A DNA stretch of 48,116 bases from Candidatus Poribacteria bacterium (GCA_030748495.1 JASMLX010000014.1:20207-68322); one strand, 5' to 3'; counted from the first letter of the stretch, positions 36,201 to 45,428 are shown. The notes: generated by a model from the sequence alone, not told the origin. Translations and numbers: made by a program.

Positions 36201-37443
36201 TAGAGATTCCTGCCACTGTTGCCATCCAGATATTTCCGTCCACGTCGCGAGCGATATCGCGAACATCGTTGTCAGCTAAAAAATCAGCTTGGCGATAAAT
36301 CGTCCATTCGCCACTGACTTTGTCAAAGCGACTAGCGCCGTCCTCTTTACTGCCAAACCAGACGTCATTATCTTGTACTGTAATCCAAGTTACATGATCG
36401 CTGGCCAGTCCATCCTTTTTGGTGTAGTGGATCCAGGTGTTTACTGGCTTGATGAAACGATGAACGCCGGCATTGGCCGTACCGAACCAGATTTGGAATC
36501 CATCGGCGTGGATCGAGGTGATCATATTGCTCTTGAGCAGATCGGTTTTGGTATAGGTCTTGATGAAGGTTTGATCCACCTTGCTGTATTGACTGACCCC
36601 GGCGTTTTCAGTGCCGAACCAGACGCTATCTTCCGCTACCGTAATGGTGGAGACCTCGGTGTCTATTAGACCATCCGATTTGGTATAATTGTTCCAGGAA
36701 TCGGTGGCCCGGTGATATCGGCTGACCCCTCCTGCTTTGAACTTAGGTTCCGGACGCCGATCTCTAGGATCGCGCGGTTCCTCACCTGTGCCGACCCATA
36801 CGTACTCGGACTCGACCGCAATCGTTGTGATTTTCTTACTGACCAATCCATCCTTACGGGTACGCACAGCCCAACTGTCAATGGTTTTGTCATAACGGTT
36901 CAGCCCATTATCCGTGCCAAACCATACGTAGTTACTGTCCACAGCGATGGACGATACTTTGTCACTGGCCAACCCATCAATACTGCGGAAAGTCTTGATA
37001 GCGTCCGTCCGCAGGTCGTATCGGCTGACCCCCTCGTCCGTGGCGAACCAAACCCATTGGCCATCGATTGCGACGGCGTTTACAGCGTCGTTGGCCAGCC
37101 CGTTTTCTTTAGTGTAGTCTGACCATCTTCCTCTCTTAACATGCCAACGCGACACCCCGGCCGTGGTCGCAATCCAGACGTTGTCAGCATCGGTAGCAAT
37201 ACAATTCACTTCATTGCTAATCAGAGTCCGTTCCACCCGCTGTGTCTTGCCCGAGGACGCATCTGTCAAGGCACCCTCCAAAGCTAAATCCGATTGGGGG
37301 TCGGGCATCAATTTAGCACAACCGATGACCATAAAAATCACTGTCAACAAGAGCAACGACCATCCGTGCCAAACAGTCGCTCTTGTCCCGACTAAAAATC
37401 GGGGGAAATTCTGCTTAGCCGGTACCCTAATTCGCATCACCAT
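33244..37443 (-). CDS. Giant two-component-regulator-type propeller lipoprotein (1399 aa)
   Basis: The lipobox VIFMVIGC, with lipid-bearing C42, ends the signal. The rest is more than twenty propeller units of about 45-55 residues with the recurrent shape: short strand, VWFGTDNGLNRYDKTIDSWA, K-x-DGL-x-x-x-x-V-x-x-I-x-x-D. Examples are WIATTAGVSRWHVKRGRWSD, VWVGTRDGANRFDKIAHRWD and VWFGSDRGLTLHDETTKSWA. This is the Reg_prop type found in the sensor part of hybrid two-component proteins. No kinase, receiver or helix-turn-helix follows, so it is not a sensor kinase. It is a surface or periplasmic array, several propellers end to end. It is the first gene of an operon with the 662-aa outer-membrane-type protein. 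Confidence 0.85.
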   Translation of the reverse strand: MVMRIRVPAKQNFPRFLVGTRATVWHGWSLLLLTVIFMVIGCAKLMPDPQSDLALEGALTDASSGKTQRVERTLISNEVNCIATDADNVWIATTAGVSRWHVKRGRWSDYTKENGLANDAVNAVAIDGQWVWFATDEGVSRYDLRTDAIKTFRSIDGLASDKVSSIAVDSNYVWFGTDNGLNRYDKTIDSWAVRTRKDGLVSKKITTIAVESEYVWVGTGEEPRDPRDRRPEPKFKAGGVSRYHRATDSWNNYTKSDGLIDTEVSTITVAEDSVWFGTENAGVSQYSKVDQTFIKTYTKTDLLKSNMITSIHADGFQIWFGTANAGVHRFIKPVNTWIHYTKKDGLASDHVTWITVQDNDVWFGSKEDGASRFDKVSGEWTIYRQADFLADNDVRDIARDVDGNIWMATVAGISIYRPQTRSWEVISKEDGLTTPYIMSMHIDSRSDPALLPKSRLRASPDNGVSEPRVWIGTDRGLGSRSLKGGEWVFHVSSPAQPDGMSFITAMDTERGVPWLGTSSGPAMYDTTSQKWLQLTAPDGHPNTLVSSVLAGDGVVWFGGVSGIWQYSIADGEMRHQAEGLPHTYVNVLSEGGETIWAGTRQGLARYDSDQKRWIPLPFNQQLLSPNVTALAFRDGILWVGTPHGLGRYSVAEDSWRLISNVPYNIRGILCGSGQKLWLATSIGLVEYHLQDEQQVRHQSRPVREPLVEAKVSHIEFDGDYIWFNNWLSSSNGCILRYHRPTATWRRFTRMDILQSTHKKSMTEVRWIFVDTDAVWFTTDSGVLRYDKMGDTWKHFTVEDGLATNDLDQVDASSNSLWVISMMGPELSRYDKVTETWSVIVPKEEILLDHINSMGVDGPEVWFGSSRGLHYYNEATGEWRNLTPRDGIAGRGAEWITIDDDFIWIARSEWDRDSNRALSRYDKRAGRWTTFSTNDVLAADDIERIIATEDDVWILYRPWDNAGVTRFDRRSGEWTTIKSGRGVPELATDKDYLWLSAPIDGLKRFHFASGTWTSFRDRNGLLHNHTNEHGLAVDKDYVWVGTFGGLSRYDKQEESWTSFTALPTLAGRAIRAVDTDERFVWVGSDNGMSRYDKVLGTWKNYRQTGGEQQINTHGGHWRWWERESEDTISDNAVSSIVVDEQYVWVGTRDGANRFDKIAHRWDQYRTEHGLPSRNVTSVSSDGNNIWVGTSAGIGKYPRTADDLNAWISYTSGTEIQPSAVSKEFAESLVTDEVWSIAASKKNVWVGTRRGVSQYNIRKDTWRTITAENGLASNEISCIAIDGDRVWFGSDRGLTLHDETTKSWATYTVEDGLASNQVTTIGVDGTEVWIGTYDAGVSRFNRETNLWTIYTREGGPAHNGILSIAVDDPYVWFGTYRGLSRLDKRTGIWTTFTEYHGPEDL

Positions 37444-38145
37444 TTTCTATAACAACTCCCTCAGGAAAGCCTGTCACCAAAACACTCTCTTTAACGGCGG
37501 ATTTTGGAGAGGATCCTGAGCCGTCACTATCACACCTCTCTAGTTCTTATGACCTCAACCTGCTGACTAATCTATTAAAGGATACAGTCCATATTTCCAA
37601 GAACCGTTTGAAGAAACAACACATAGTAAGATCTAATAATGGAGCCTCTTTGATAGGTTCTCTAACGGGCATGCCAATTCATATGGAACATTTTAATCTC
37701 CTCCCCTAACTGCTAGTGGTCCTCCCAACAGAATTAAGGAGATGTCAGACATCCAATCAGGTAGATACACACCCAACCAACCCCAATATAACGGAGATAG
37801 TACCCAATAATCTAAAGGAAACGCAATCTAAGTTGACACTGATCAAGACACAGGTACTAACCATTCACATTATACTATAATCCGAATAAAAATGAATCAT
37901 TAACTAGTTTTAACTACCTATTCTATAGCGCAGCTTAGGTTCTATGACTGTATCACGAGATTGAACTGCAGGAGCGTTTCACCCCGATTTTAGCGGACAC
38001 TTTACAGAGACAGGAAACTTGTTGCCATTCCTTGAATTTATGTTGCCGTATTGTCGAGGAATTAGCCCCAAGAGCCTCTACCTTCTTGGTCGGCAGGCTG
38101 GACTGCCTCGGTAATGAAATAGAAAGTAGGAGAAAACAATATGTT

Positions 38146-38238
38146 AAAAGCTTTGATACAGTTATTGCTGTATCTAATATAGCGGTAGATCATCAAGTCA
38201 TCTTTGGCAAGAACAGCGACGGTCCAGCGACTAAATAG
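38146..38238 (+). pseudogene. C69-peptidase/secernin-like N-terminal fragment
   Basis: The frame reads SFDTVIAVSNIAVDHQVIFG and KNSDGPATK before a TAG. C69 dipeptidases and secernins begin CDTVVAL-x-x-x-T-x-DG-x-x-IFGKNSDR-x-x-NE, with the Cys as nucleophile. Here the Cys position is Phe (SFDT), the family Arg in KNSDR is Gly, and the gene stops soon after. There is no sign of the rest. It is a decayed copy. Confidence 0.6.
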
Positions 38239-38734
38239 TCAGCCAATCTTAGATGATTCCTAAAGGAGGTGTTGGGCCAGTGACGGCGAAAACATTTCGA
38301 CCTTGGACTTGTATTGATACCTATCAGTACCTAAAAATAGTGAGGGGTATCCACAGGTTGCTTGCTCTTCAGCCAGCGTGCCTCCAGTTAATCGTCACTG
38401 TTAACCACTTGGTACATATCGGCCGGCCTTTCTTCAATGCGCTATTGATAGTGGTGCTTCAACCAGGTTAGCTATCACTGCCTGCTGAAAGATCTAATTA
38501 TTGATCCTGATCTTGATTTGAGTAAATCTGCCACCTCGAAACTTCGGTTGGTAAAATCGATAGCCTTCATATCGCCGTTCAAAGTGATTGATAGTTTCTT
38601 TCAATAAATACGGTCACCTTCTCGAGCCTGATAGAACGAAGTTAAAAATGTTGACCTGTTATCTCCTTTCTTCTGCAATAGACACTGACATCTTGTTTTC
38701 TTCGTGTAATATGGACCTGAATGCGATTAGGTAT

Positions 38735-38766
38735 GCTTAAAAATTAAGCCTTAAGTTGCACTTAAG
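38735..38766. promoter_or_regulatory. Two adjacent inverted repeats built from CTTAA half-sites
   Basis: GCTTAA-AAA-TTAAGC (38735-38749) is followed directly by CTTAAG-TTGCA-CTTAAG (38750-38766). That makes four half-sites in 32 bp. The arrangement is typical of operators for dimeric or tetrameric regulators, or of an AT-rich stem-loop. It lies about 430 bp upstream of the GdmH-like gene. Confidence 0.5.
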
Positions 38767-39192
38767 ATGGGCAAAGAACCACTTCTAACTTCTAATTTGT
38801 GAATATTTTGTAAATACTATAGCTACCCGAAACCAAAGGTTTTCCCGCTGGTTATTATCTGGTGAGTAATCATGGGCATTGGTAGTGTGAAGACAGTCGA
38901 ACGCAACCATATCCTACTTTATACTTGGCCAAAAGGTGATAAAACCGGGTCGAAATATTGCTCGGCAATTGGTACAAGCCGTTGGATTTTTTAGCTATAC
39001 CGGGTAGATGGAATCTATATGGTACGATTCTCCCTGGTCTGTCATCAACTTACGTTCAGCGAGTGTTACGGGTATTATAAAGAACGGCATGGATTATGCT
39101 TTCATCTCACCACTAATAAGTTTCTACGTTTCCATCGTACTAGTGGGCGACATTTAACTTATTTTAGCGCATTAAATCTCCTGGTACAGTAA

Positions 39193-40362
39193 ATGACTTT
39201 TTATAAAAAGCATGCACCAAAGTTTCGAAACCACAATAGACCTCGACCCGACTTTTCCTATTTAGAAGGAATGAAAGCCTTGGAGCAAGAATCGTGTGTG
39301 CCAATGACTGAATGGGCAAGAGAAGTCGAAAATAGCAAAAAGTTTGGCCTAGAACCAGCTAAATCTATAGAAGACAAATCAGAGATTAGCTGTTTTCAGC
39401 GTGGCGAGTTACCACACTGGTCAGGCATCAATACTATGATAAAAACCCAGTTTCTAGAAGATATACGACAAGTAGGCAAATACGATGTTGCCTTTGTTGG
39501 TGTTCCTTTTGATATTGGTACCACTTATCGTACAGGGACTCGATTTGGTCCGGAAGCAATGAGACGAATTTCATCGCTACACAGCCCCTACAATTTTGAG
39601 TTGGGTGTTGACTTGAGGGAGACTTTAATTTGCTGCGATGTGGGTGATATTTACTGCCCTGCCAATATAACGAAAAGTCATGATCAAATCACTAAGGGAA
39701 TCGCCCATATTATCGGTGAAACAACAATGCCCATGATCATGGGTGGTGATCATTCAATTGGTTATCCATGTGTACGCGGCATCGCTGAGTGTGTAGAGGG
39801 AAACGTGGGTATTATCCACTTGGACCGCCACATCGACACCCAAGAAAAAGACATGGATGAGATTATGCATACTTGTCCTTGGTTCCATGCAACCAACATC
39901 CCCAATTGTCCGCCTGTAAATTTGGTTCAGGTTGGAATTGGAGGATGGCAAGTCCCACGTCCCGGCATCCAAAAAGGACGGTCACGTGGATCAACGGTTC
40001 TTACAATTCATGATATCGAAAGCATCGGCATAGATAAGACGATTGAAATTGCTCTGGAGGTTGCTTGGCAGGGGGCTAGTGCGGTCTATCTATCTTTCGA
40101 TATCGACTCAATTGATTGCGGTTTTGTTCCAGGTACAGGTTGGCCTGAATCTGGTGGATTCCTGCCTAGAGAAGCGTTAGCAATCCTAAAAGGAGTAGCA
40201 CAGGAAGGGGTTGTAGCGATGGAAGTTGTCGAGGTCTCACCACCATATGATATCTCTGATATTACGGCTTTACTTGGTGTCAGGGCCATGGTGGATGTCC
40301 TAGCTACAATGGTAAAGCATAACCAACTTGGCGGTAAACTGCAACAGTTCTACTCTAATTGA
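39193..40362 (+). CDS. Arginase-fold amidinohydrolase, resembling nickel guanidine hydrolase GdmH (389 aa)
   Basis: Ureohydrolase fold with the full binuclear metal set: H187 (MIMGGDHS), D211, H213 and D215 (HLDRHIDTQEKD), D303 and D305 (LSFDIDSID). Three features point away from plain agmatinase or arginase. The N-terminal extension is about 95 residues before the core (KYDVAFVGVPFDIGTTYRTG); the metal motif is DRHID instead of DAHxD; and the C-terminus has FVPGTGWPESGGFLPREAL and VVEVSPPYDISDITALLGVR. I recall the cyanobacterial GdmH (Sll1077) having the same length and these motifs. That is memory, not a search. It heads an operon with a chelatase-like fusion and an ABC importer. Agmatinase or a guanidino-acid hydrolase remain possible. 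Confidence 0.78.
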   Translation: MTFYKKHAPKFRNHNRPRPDFSYLEGMKALEQESCVPMTEWAREVENSKKFGLEPAKSIEDKSEISCFQRGELPHWSGINTMIKTQFLEDIRQVGKYDVAFVGVPFDIGTTYRTGTRFGPEAMRRISSLHSPYNFELGVDLRETLICCDVGDIYCPANITKSHDQITKGIAHIIGETTMPMIMGGDHSIGYPCVRGIAECVEGNVGIIHLDRHIDTQEKDMDEIMHTCPWFHATNIPNCPPVNLVQVGIGGWQVPRPGIQKGRSRGSTVLTIHDIESIGIDKTIEIALEVAWQGASAVYLSFDIDSIDCGFVPGTGWPESGGFLPREALAILKGVAQEGVVAMEVVEVSPPYDISDITALLGVRAMVDVLATMVKHNQLGGKLQQFYSN

Positions 40363-40375
40363 GAGATAATTTTTG

Positions 40376-42244
40376 ATGGCCACACCACACACCTTCCTGA
40401 TTGTAATAGATCAACCCTCTTCTTCGCCAAACTGGGAAAATGCGCAGTCAATGCTAGAAGACCTCTCTTTGTCTTGTCGGCAGATTCTGGGGTTTCAACC
40501 TGATTTTCGTCTTGCTTATTTGCCTGTGGATCTACCGTTAATGCTACATCAGATTCCCAATAGTCTGGATGAGGTCATCGAAGAAGAAATTAATAATGGG
40601 AAGAACGTCTTCTTTATTTTCCCTGCGATTCTCGAGTTTAGTATTTTGCAGAAAGAAGACTTTAGCCAAATCATCTCCACTGCTCGAAAACAGTTCTCAG
40701 GGATAGAATTCTACTATGATGATGTTGACCTTTCTCACCCGCTCTTAGTCCAAGCCTTTGTTGGCCAGGCGCAAAAATGTCTCTCACCGATTCAACTTTC
40801 TCCTGATCAACTGGGTTTATTGCTAGTTGCAAGTGGACACGGTAATGCTACGGATCGTGCTGAAAGCTACCGGTTAATGCGATTAATTTGGGAGCAACTT
40901 GGTCTGGCCGCCGGCGAAGTCGCCTTTATCCGACACGACAAGCCATTTTTGGCAGATCAACTTCAAAAATCGCTGAGTTTGGAAAAGAGCAATCGTTCTT
41001 TGTTGTGGGTCGCTATTTCTCAAGCATGGTGGCCGGCGCAGCACCAAGACTATGCTAAAGCAATTTATAGAGATGCATTTTCCAAGAAAGAAGACCGTTC
41101 TACCTGTATATTTGTAGATTCTCTCGGCCCAAATCCTCTAGTATTGTCGTGGCTTCAAAAAAGAATACTTCACCTCTGGAAAGGTTTTCGGCAACAGCAA
41201 CACCGCCAACGGTCTGCAAAATACAAACAGTTACCCCGTAAGAATAGCCTTCTTTATGGACCAGACGGTCACACGACACCACTAAAAGTCGATAATTCGC
41301 TGAAAATTCAAAACTATATGTTAGGAAATGGACTAGTGGCAGAAGTCAATGGCCAACCTGCATTTGCACTGTTGACGGATTTCATTGGTATTAAGAGCAA
41401 AAAAGTATTTATCAAGGTTACATGGCACGGTTACGCAACAGGCACATACACAGACCCCGTAGCTTTGGATAAGTTCTTGTCCATATTATCAGGTAAGGCA
41501 ATCCTACTTGAAAGCTATACGTCTAGTCGAAACGATGGCACAAAAGAATTTGATTGGACAACAGAGTGCAAACAACACAGAGACTGGATTCGACAACAGG
41601 ACTCAGCATTTTTGGCCAAAACCGGTTTGTCTGAAGTTATCAAAAAGCATAAGGCCCATTATGTAAATCTTACTGAGTTATTTTGGGATGGACAATGCAC
41701 ACCGCAACCTATCATTGATGACCTGCTATCTAGCCAAAACATCAAATTAACCCATCCGGAATTATCACAGTTTATTCCACGTGTACTCTACGACAACCGA
41801 GGAGCCGATTTTATTAGTTTTGCTCGTTTTAAAGGCCCAACCCGTTTAAGCATTGCAAATATGTTCGGATTGATTCCTATTCCTTTCAGGTCGAAATGGC
41901 ATGGATCAAATATTACTGATTTTGCGGTGGTCTGTTGTGATTTAGTAAAGATTTATGGTTGCCTCTTTAATCTACATACCATAATTGAATCTTTAAATTA
42001 TGCTGTTCGTTGGGACCGAAATGGTCTCTACAGAAGCCGTTGGGGGAACTATGATCTGATAGATAGTTTGAATATTGTTTGTATGAGTCAGAGTCTTGCG
42101 ATTGGCGATGTGCTAGCTAGTCAAATACAAGGACAATCAATTGAAAAAAGCGCATTTTTTGATGTTGTAAGATCTAATTTTAATATTCCGCCACAAGTTC
42201 TTCGGGCATCTATTCCCGATGATCTAAAAGCTAAGTTTGCCTAA
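40376..42244 (+). CDS. CbiX-like chelatase fused to a DUF362-like domain (622 aa), possible metal supplier
   Basis: Residues about 1-250 look like the CbiX/CfbA chelatase fold, possibly two halves. They include LGLLLVASGHGNATDRAESY with the His of the GHG motif at 155, then LRLIWEQLG-type helix and WVAISQAWWPAQHQ. Residues about 300-480 resemble DUF362 (KKVFIKVTWHGYATGTYTDP, VALDKFLSIL, ILLESYTSSRNDGTKEFDW). Both parts have links with metals or cofactors: CbiX inserts Co/Ni into tetrapyrroles, and DUF362 proteins often carry iron-sulfur domains, although no Cys cluster is seen here. The ATG at 40376 is 14 nt after the GdmH-like stop. Its place between the hydrolase and the importer suggests nickel or manganese loading of the hydrolase. 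This is inference, and I know no such fusion. Confidence 0.6.
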   Translation: MATPHTFLIVIDQPSSSPNWENAQSMLEDLSLSCRQILGFQPDFRLAYLPVDLPLMLHQIPNSLDEVIEEEINNGKNVFFIFPAILEFSILQKEDFSQIISTARKQFSGIEFYYDDVDLSHPLLVQAFVGQAQKCLSPIQLSPDQLGLLLVASGHGNATDRAESYRLMRLIWEQLGLAAGEVAFIRHDKPFLADQLQKSLSLEKSNRSLLWVAISQAWWPAQHQDYAKAIYRDAFSKKEDRSTCIFVDSLGPNPLVLSWLQKRILHLWKGFRQQQHRQRSAKYKQLPRKNSLLYGPDGHTTPLKVDNSLKIQNYMLGNGLVAEVNGQPAFALLTDFIGIKSKKVFIKVTWHGYATGTYTDPVALDKFLSILSGKAILLESYTSSRNDGTKEFDWTTECKQHRDWIRQQDSAFLAKTGLSEVIKKHKAHYVNLTELFWDGQCTPQPIIDDLLSSQNIKLTHPELSQFIPRVLYDNRGADFISFARFKGPTRLSIANMFGLIPIPFRSKWHGSNITDFAVVCCDLVKIYGCLFNLHTIIESLNYAVRWDRNGLYRSRWGNYDLIDSLNIVCMSQSLAIGDVLASQIQGQSIEKSAFFDVVRSNFNIPPQVLRASIPDDLKAKFA

Positions 42245-42296
42245 TATGGCATGTGATTTTAACTCTACGTAATTTCTTAAGAGGATGCAAAGTATA

Positions 42297-43310
42297 ATGA
42301 CACACTTACAAATATCACTATTAAACTGTCATAACCGAACACTCTTTTTACGTCTTTCGATTTTAGCCTTGGCCCTTATCGGTCTGTTAACCTCAAGCAG
42401 CGATGCTAAGTTGAAAATCGCTTATAGTGATTGGCCAGGTTGGGTTGCTTGGGAAATTGGGGTACAAAAAGGCTGGTTTAAGGAAGTTGGTGTTGATGTG
42501 GAATTCCAATGGTTGGAATATGTCCCTTCCATGGATGCTTTCGCCGCTGGCCAGATAGACGCTTGCTGTATGACCAACGTGGATGCTTTGGTGACCGGTG
42601 CTACTGGGAAGAAAGGAGTTGGTATCATTATCAATGATTATAGCAATGGAAATGATATGGTCGTCGCTCTGCCCGGGATTACAAAAGTTGGTCAGCTCAA
42701 AGGGAAAAAAGTCGGCGTAGAGACCGGCTTTGTTGGTCATCTTCTATTGCTACAAGCTCTGGAAGAAAACGGTCTTACAGAGTCGGATGTGGAACTGATC
42801 AATTATCCGACTGACCAGACGCCACAGGCCTTAGAATCCGGTGAGGTGGCAGCTATAGTGGCATGGCAACCCAACTCAGGTCAAGCGCTCAAAGTAGTCC
42901 CTGGTTCGAAACCGGTCTTTACCAGTGCGGATGCAAAAGGACTAATCTACGATTTGCTCTATGTTACTGCTGAGAGTTTGGCCAAAAATCGCAGCGATTG
43001 GTTAGCAGTAGTCAAAGTGTGGTATAAAATTGTGGATTATATGAAGGATTCGAAAAATGAGGCTGAGATGCTGGAGATTTTAAGTGCTCGGGTTCAAATC
43101 AGTCCGGAAGAGTATCAGGGAATTCTCCAAGGAACCTACATTTTAACCTTAGATGAAGCCAGAAAGTTCTTTGAAAAAGGGGAAGGGTTTTCTTCAGTCT
43201 ACGGCTCTAGCCAGATCGGAGATGAATTCAACGTCAAGTATGGTGTTTATCCTAAGGCTGAATTCAGTGATAAGTACCTGGACCCATCTTTAACAAATTC
43301 TTTAAAGTAA
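42297..43310 (+). CDS. ABC importer substrate-binding protein, NMT1/SsuA-like (337 aa)
   Basis: Periplasmic binding protein of the nitrate/sulfonate/taurine type. The ATG at 42297 has AAGAGGA eleven bases upstream; the ATG at 42285 lies within that site, so I reject it. The signal is [20 protein letters not shown]. The mature protein starts [20 protein letters not shown] and [20 protein letters not shown], then [17 protein letters not shown] and [20 protein letters not shown], typical of the family. Close homologues bind small charged or amide-like compounds. In this operon the ligand is probably the substrate of the GdmH-like enzyme. Confidence 0.85.
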   Translation: MTHLQISLLNCHNRTLFLRLSILALALIGLLTSSSDAKLKIAYSDWPGWVAWEIGVQKGWFKEVGVDVEFQWLEYVPSMDAFAAGQIDACCMTNVDALVTGATGKKGVGIIINDYSNGNDMVVALPGITKVGQLKGKKVGVETGFVGHLLLLQALEENGLTESDVELINYPTDQTPQALESGEVAAIVAWQPNSGQALKVVPGSKPVFTSADAKGLIYDLLYVTAESLAKNRSDWLAVVKVWYKIVDYMKDSKNEAEMLEILSARVQISPEEYQGILQGTYILTLDEARKFFEKGEGFSSVYGSSQIGDEFNVKYGVYPKAEFSDKYLDPSLTNSLK

Positions 43311-43334
43311 GCTAGCACTATAATTACAATACAA

Positions 43335-44285
43335 ATGCAGAACTGGTTCTCGATAAGACTCTCGCTTTCGGAAAGGACAAATTTTTGGCTATCTTTGATG
43401 GCATTTGTGTTACCTTTGGGAGCCTGGTCTGCATTTAGTTATCTGCCTTTCCTATGGCATCCTCAGGTCTTAATTCAACAAGCCGGGGGCACCTATTTCC
43501 GCAAAGATGACCGGGTTGATAAAAAAGATTTTCAGCAAGAAAACCAGCGGGTTGCTAGAGATGGTGGGCAACAAGCCGTTGGCCGCCGTGTGAATCCAAG
43601 CTATCTTCCAGCCCCTCATGAAGTCGGCAAGGCCTTCTACATCGCATTCAAGACCCCTCCTAGAAGAAAAGGCGAGAAGTGGTTGCACCAAAATATCTGG
43701 GATAGTATTGAAGTTATCTTTTGGGGCTTTGCGCTGTCTTCGGTTATTGGCGTTCCGCTTGGCATCTTATGTGGCTCCTTTTCCTTTTTGTCACGCCTAA
43801 ACGAACCATTTGTCGATTTCGTTCGTTACATGCCAGCACCAGCCTTCGGCCCTCTGGCTGTCGCTATCCTTGGTATTAATGATGCCCCAAAGATCACAAT
43901 TATCATTATTGGCACCTTTTTTCAGCAGGTGCTGGTTATTGCCAACACCACACGTCAGTTTGACAACTCTTTAATCGAGACAGCACAAACATTGGGTGCG
44001 GATCGGTTGAAGCTGATTAGGAGTGTTATTGTACCCGGTATTTTACCGGAATTATACCGCGATATGCGCATCTTGCTCGGTTGGGCTTGGACTTACTTGA
44101 TTGTGGCCGAAATTATTGGAGCTAAATCAGGCATCAGCCTATTTATTACGCAACAAGCCAAATATAGAAACTATGACAATGTTTTCGCTGGAATTATCAT
44201 CATCGGTCTGATTGGATTTCTAACAGACCAGATTTTAGGATTGATTGGAAACCAACTCTTTGTCTGGGAAGAACGAGAGCTATGA
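43335..44285 (+). CDS. ABC importer permease, BPD type (316 aa), with long first loop
   Basis: Inner-membrane permease of the SsuC/TauC type. Six hydrophobic helices can be placed. The cytoplasmic EAA loop is [20 protein letters not shown] and [20 protein letters not shown]. Between helix 1 and helix 2 lies an unusually long hydrophilic stretch (about residues 55-100; [40 protein letters not shown]), highly charged. This is longer than in ordinary members and might contact the binding protein. It follows the binding-protein gene by 24 nt and overlaps the ATPase gene by 4 nt. Confidence 0.85.
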   Translation: MQNWFSIRLSLSERTNFWLSLMAFVLPLGAWSAFSYLPFLWHPQVLIQQAGGTYFRKDDRVDKKDFQQENQRVARDGGQQAVGRRVNPSYLPAPHEVGKAFYIAFKTPPRRKGEKWLHQNIWDSIEVIFWGFALSSVIGVPLGILCGSFSFLSRLNEPFVDFVRYMPAPAFGPLAVAILGINDAPKITIIIIGTFFQQVLVIANTTRQFDNSLIETAQTLGADRLKLIRSVIVPGILPELYRDMRILLGWAWTYLIVAEIIGAKSGISLFITQQAKYRNYDNVFAGIIIIGLIGFLTDQILGLIGNQLFVWEEREL

Positions 44286-45184
44286 CACCAGATTACATTG
44301 AATCAGATTGTTATAAACAGCAATCAGAGGCGGTTCGTAGCAGGTTCGAGCGTATTAAACAACGCCCAGTTTTGTTAGAAGTAGAGGCATTGGATAAAAT
44401 CTTTGAAGACCGGGAAGAAGAGATAGTTGCCTTAGATGACATTTCATTTTCCGTTCATCGCAGAGAATTTATTTGTGTAATTGGTCCTTCAGGTTGTGGG
44501 AAATCGACACTCATTCGGATTATTGCGGGCTTGGAAGCACAAACGTCTGGAAATATCCTGCTAGATTCGCAACCAATTGAAAAACCGGGCTCAGATCGAG
44601 GGATGGTATTCCAGAGTTATACACTATTTCCCTGGTTGACCATAAAAAAGAATGTCATGTTTGGGTTAATGATGTCAAAGATCAATCGAAGGAAAGCCAC
44701 CGCTGAGGCGATGGAGTGGCTAGAGTTAGTTGGTCTAAGCGAGTTCGCTGATCTCTATCCACATCAACTATCAGGGGGAATGAAACAGCGGGTCGCTATT
44801 GCGAGAGCGTTAGCGAACCAACCGCGAATTCTACTAATGGACGAACCATTTGGAGCCCTAGACGCGCAAACCAGAGCCCAAATGCAATCCTATCTTCTGC
44901 AGATCTGGCGCAGTATCGACATTACCATCGTATTCATTACACACGATCTAGAAGAAGCGATATATGTAGCAGATCGAATTTTGGTACTTGGAGCCAATCC
45001 CGGTCACCTACAGGAGATCGTTGAAGTTCCTGTTCCACGACCAAGAACACCTGATCAGTTCTTATCACCGGAATTTTTATCGACTAAGAAGCATTTGGAA
45101 GATCTTATCAACCCTGAGAAAAGATTAATGTCTGAGAAAATACCGATTCCAAGAATGACATCAGTCGGTGATGAGGTGTTCTAA
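44282..45184 (+). CDS. ABC importer ATPase, SsuB/TauB type (300 aa)
   Basis: Nucleotide-binding subunit. Walker [10 protein letters not shown] (68-76), Q-loop [12 protein letters not shown], signature LSGGMKQR (163-170), Walker [13 protein letters not shown] (183 onward) and H-loop [10 protein letters not shown] are all intact. The N-terminus has an extra 30 residues before the first strand, and the C-terminus continues after the family core ([20 protein letters not shown]). The ATG overlaps the permease stop by four bases (ATGA), so translation is coupled. With the two preceding genes it completes one importer. Confidence 0.9.
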   Translation: MTPDYIESDCYKQQSEAVRSRFERIKQRPVLLEVEALDKIFEDREEEIVALDDISFSVHRREFICVIGPSGCGKSTLIRIIAGLEAQTSGNILLDSQPIEKPGSDRGMVFQSYTLFPWLTIKKNVMFGLMMSKINRRKATAEAMEWLELVGLSEFADLYPHQLSGGMKQRVAIARALANQPRILLMDEPFGALDAQTRAQMQSYLLQIWRSIDITIVFITHDLEEAIYVADRILVLGANPGHLQEIVEVPVPRPRTPDQFLSPEFLSTKKHLEDLINPEKRLMSEKIPIPRMTSVGDEVF

Positions 45185-45428
45185 ATAAATGGCAATCGGA
45201 TTTACGATATTTTGCGCCAACCTGCGGTAGGCACGCCCTGTTGTTTACCTTTGCCTAACATAATTCAGTAGATTCAATCCCCCCACGGTCTGGTCTTAGG
45301 CTTGACTTCGATGCTCGGCCTAACTCTTTACCCAAAATAAAACCATCGACCATATTTATCACACCGGTAACTGCGAAAGCTCACTTAAAGGACTCTAGTT
45401 ATCACTGTAGGGTTACGTCTAGGTTAAC

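Larger units (their letters stand above)
37444..39192. other. 1.75-kb gene-poor region upstream of the GdmH-like operon
   Basis: It contains a dead C69-peptidase start (38146-38238) and a cluster of CTTAA inverted repeats (38735-38766). On the minus strand 38615-38494 a short frame ends FERRYEGYRFYQPKFRGGRF, TQIKIRINN-stop, unrecognised. A TTGACA (37833-37838) with TACTAA (37855-37860) makes a possible + strand promoter with a 16-nt spacer, but no gene follows closely. I looked for a guanidine-I (ykkC) aptamer near the operon and did not see its conserved motifs. Confidence 0.5.

Noticed and set aside
37833..37860. TTGACA/TACTAA promoter
   Set aside because: No gene follows on that strand within 1.3 kb, so it is not listed as a promoter.
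38600..39192. Guanidine-I (ykkC) riboswitch upstream of the GdmH-like gene
   Set aside because: The conserved aptamer segments are not recognisable in this leader. A covariance-model search would be needed to exclude a divergent one.
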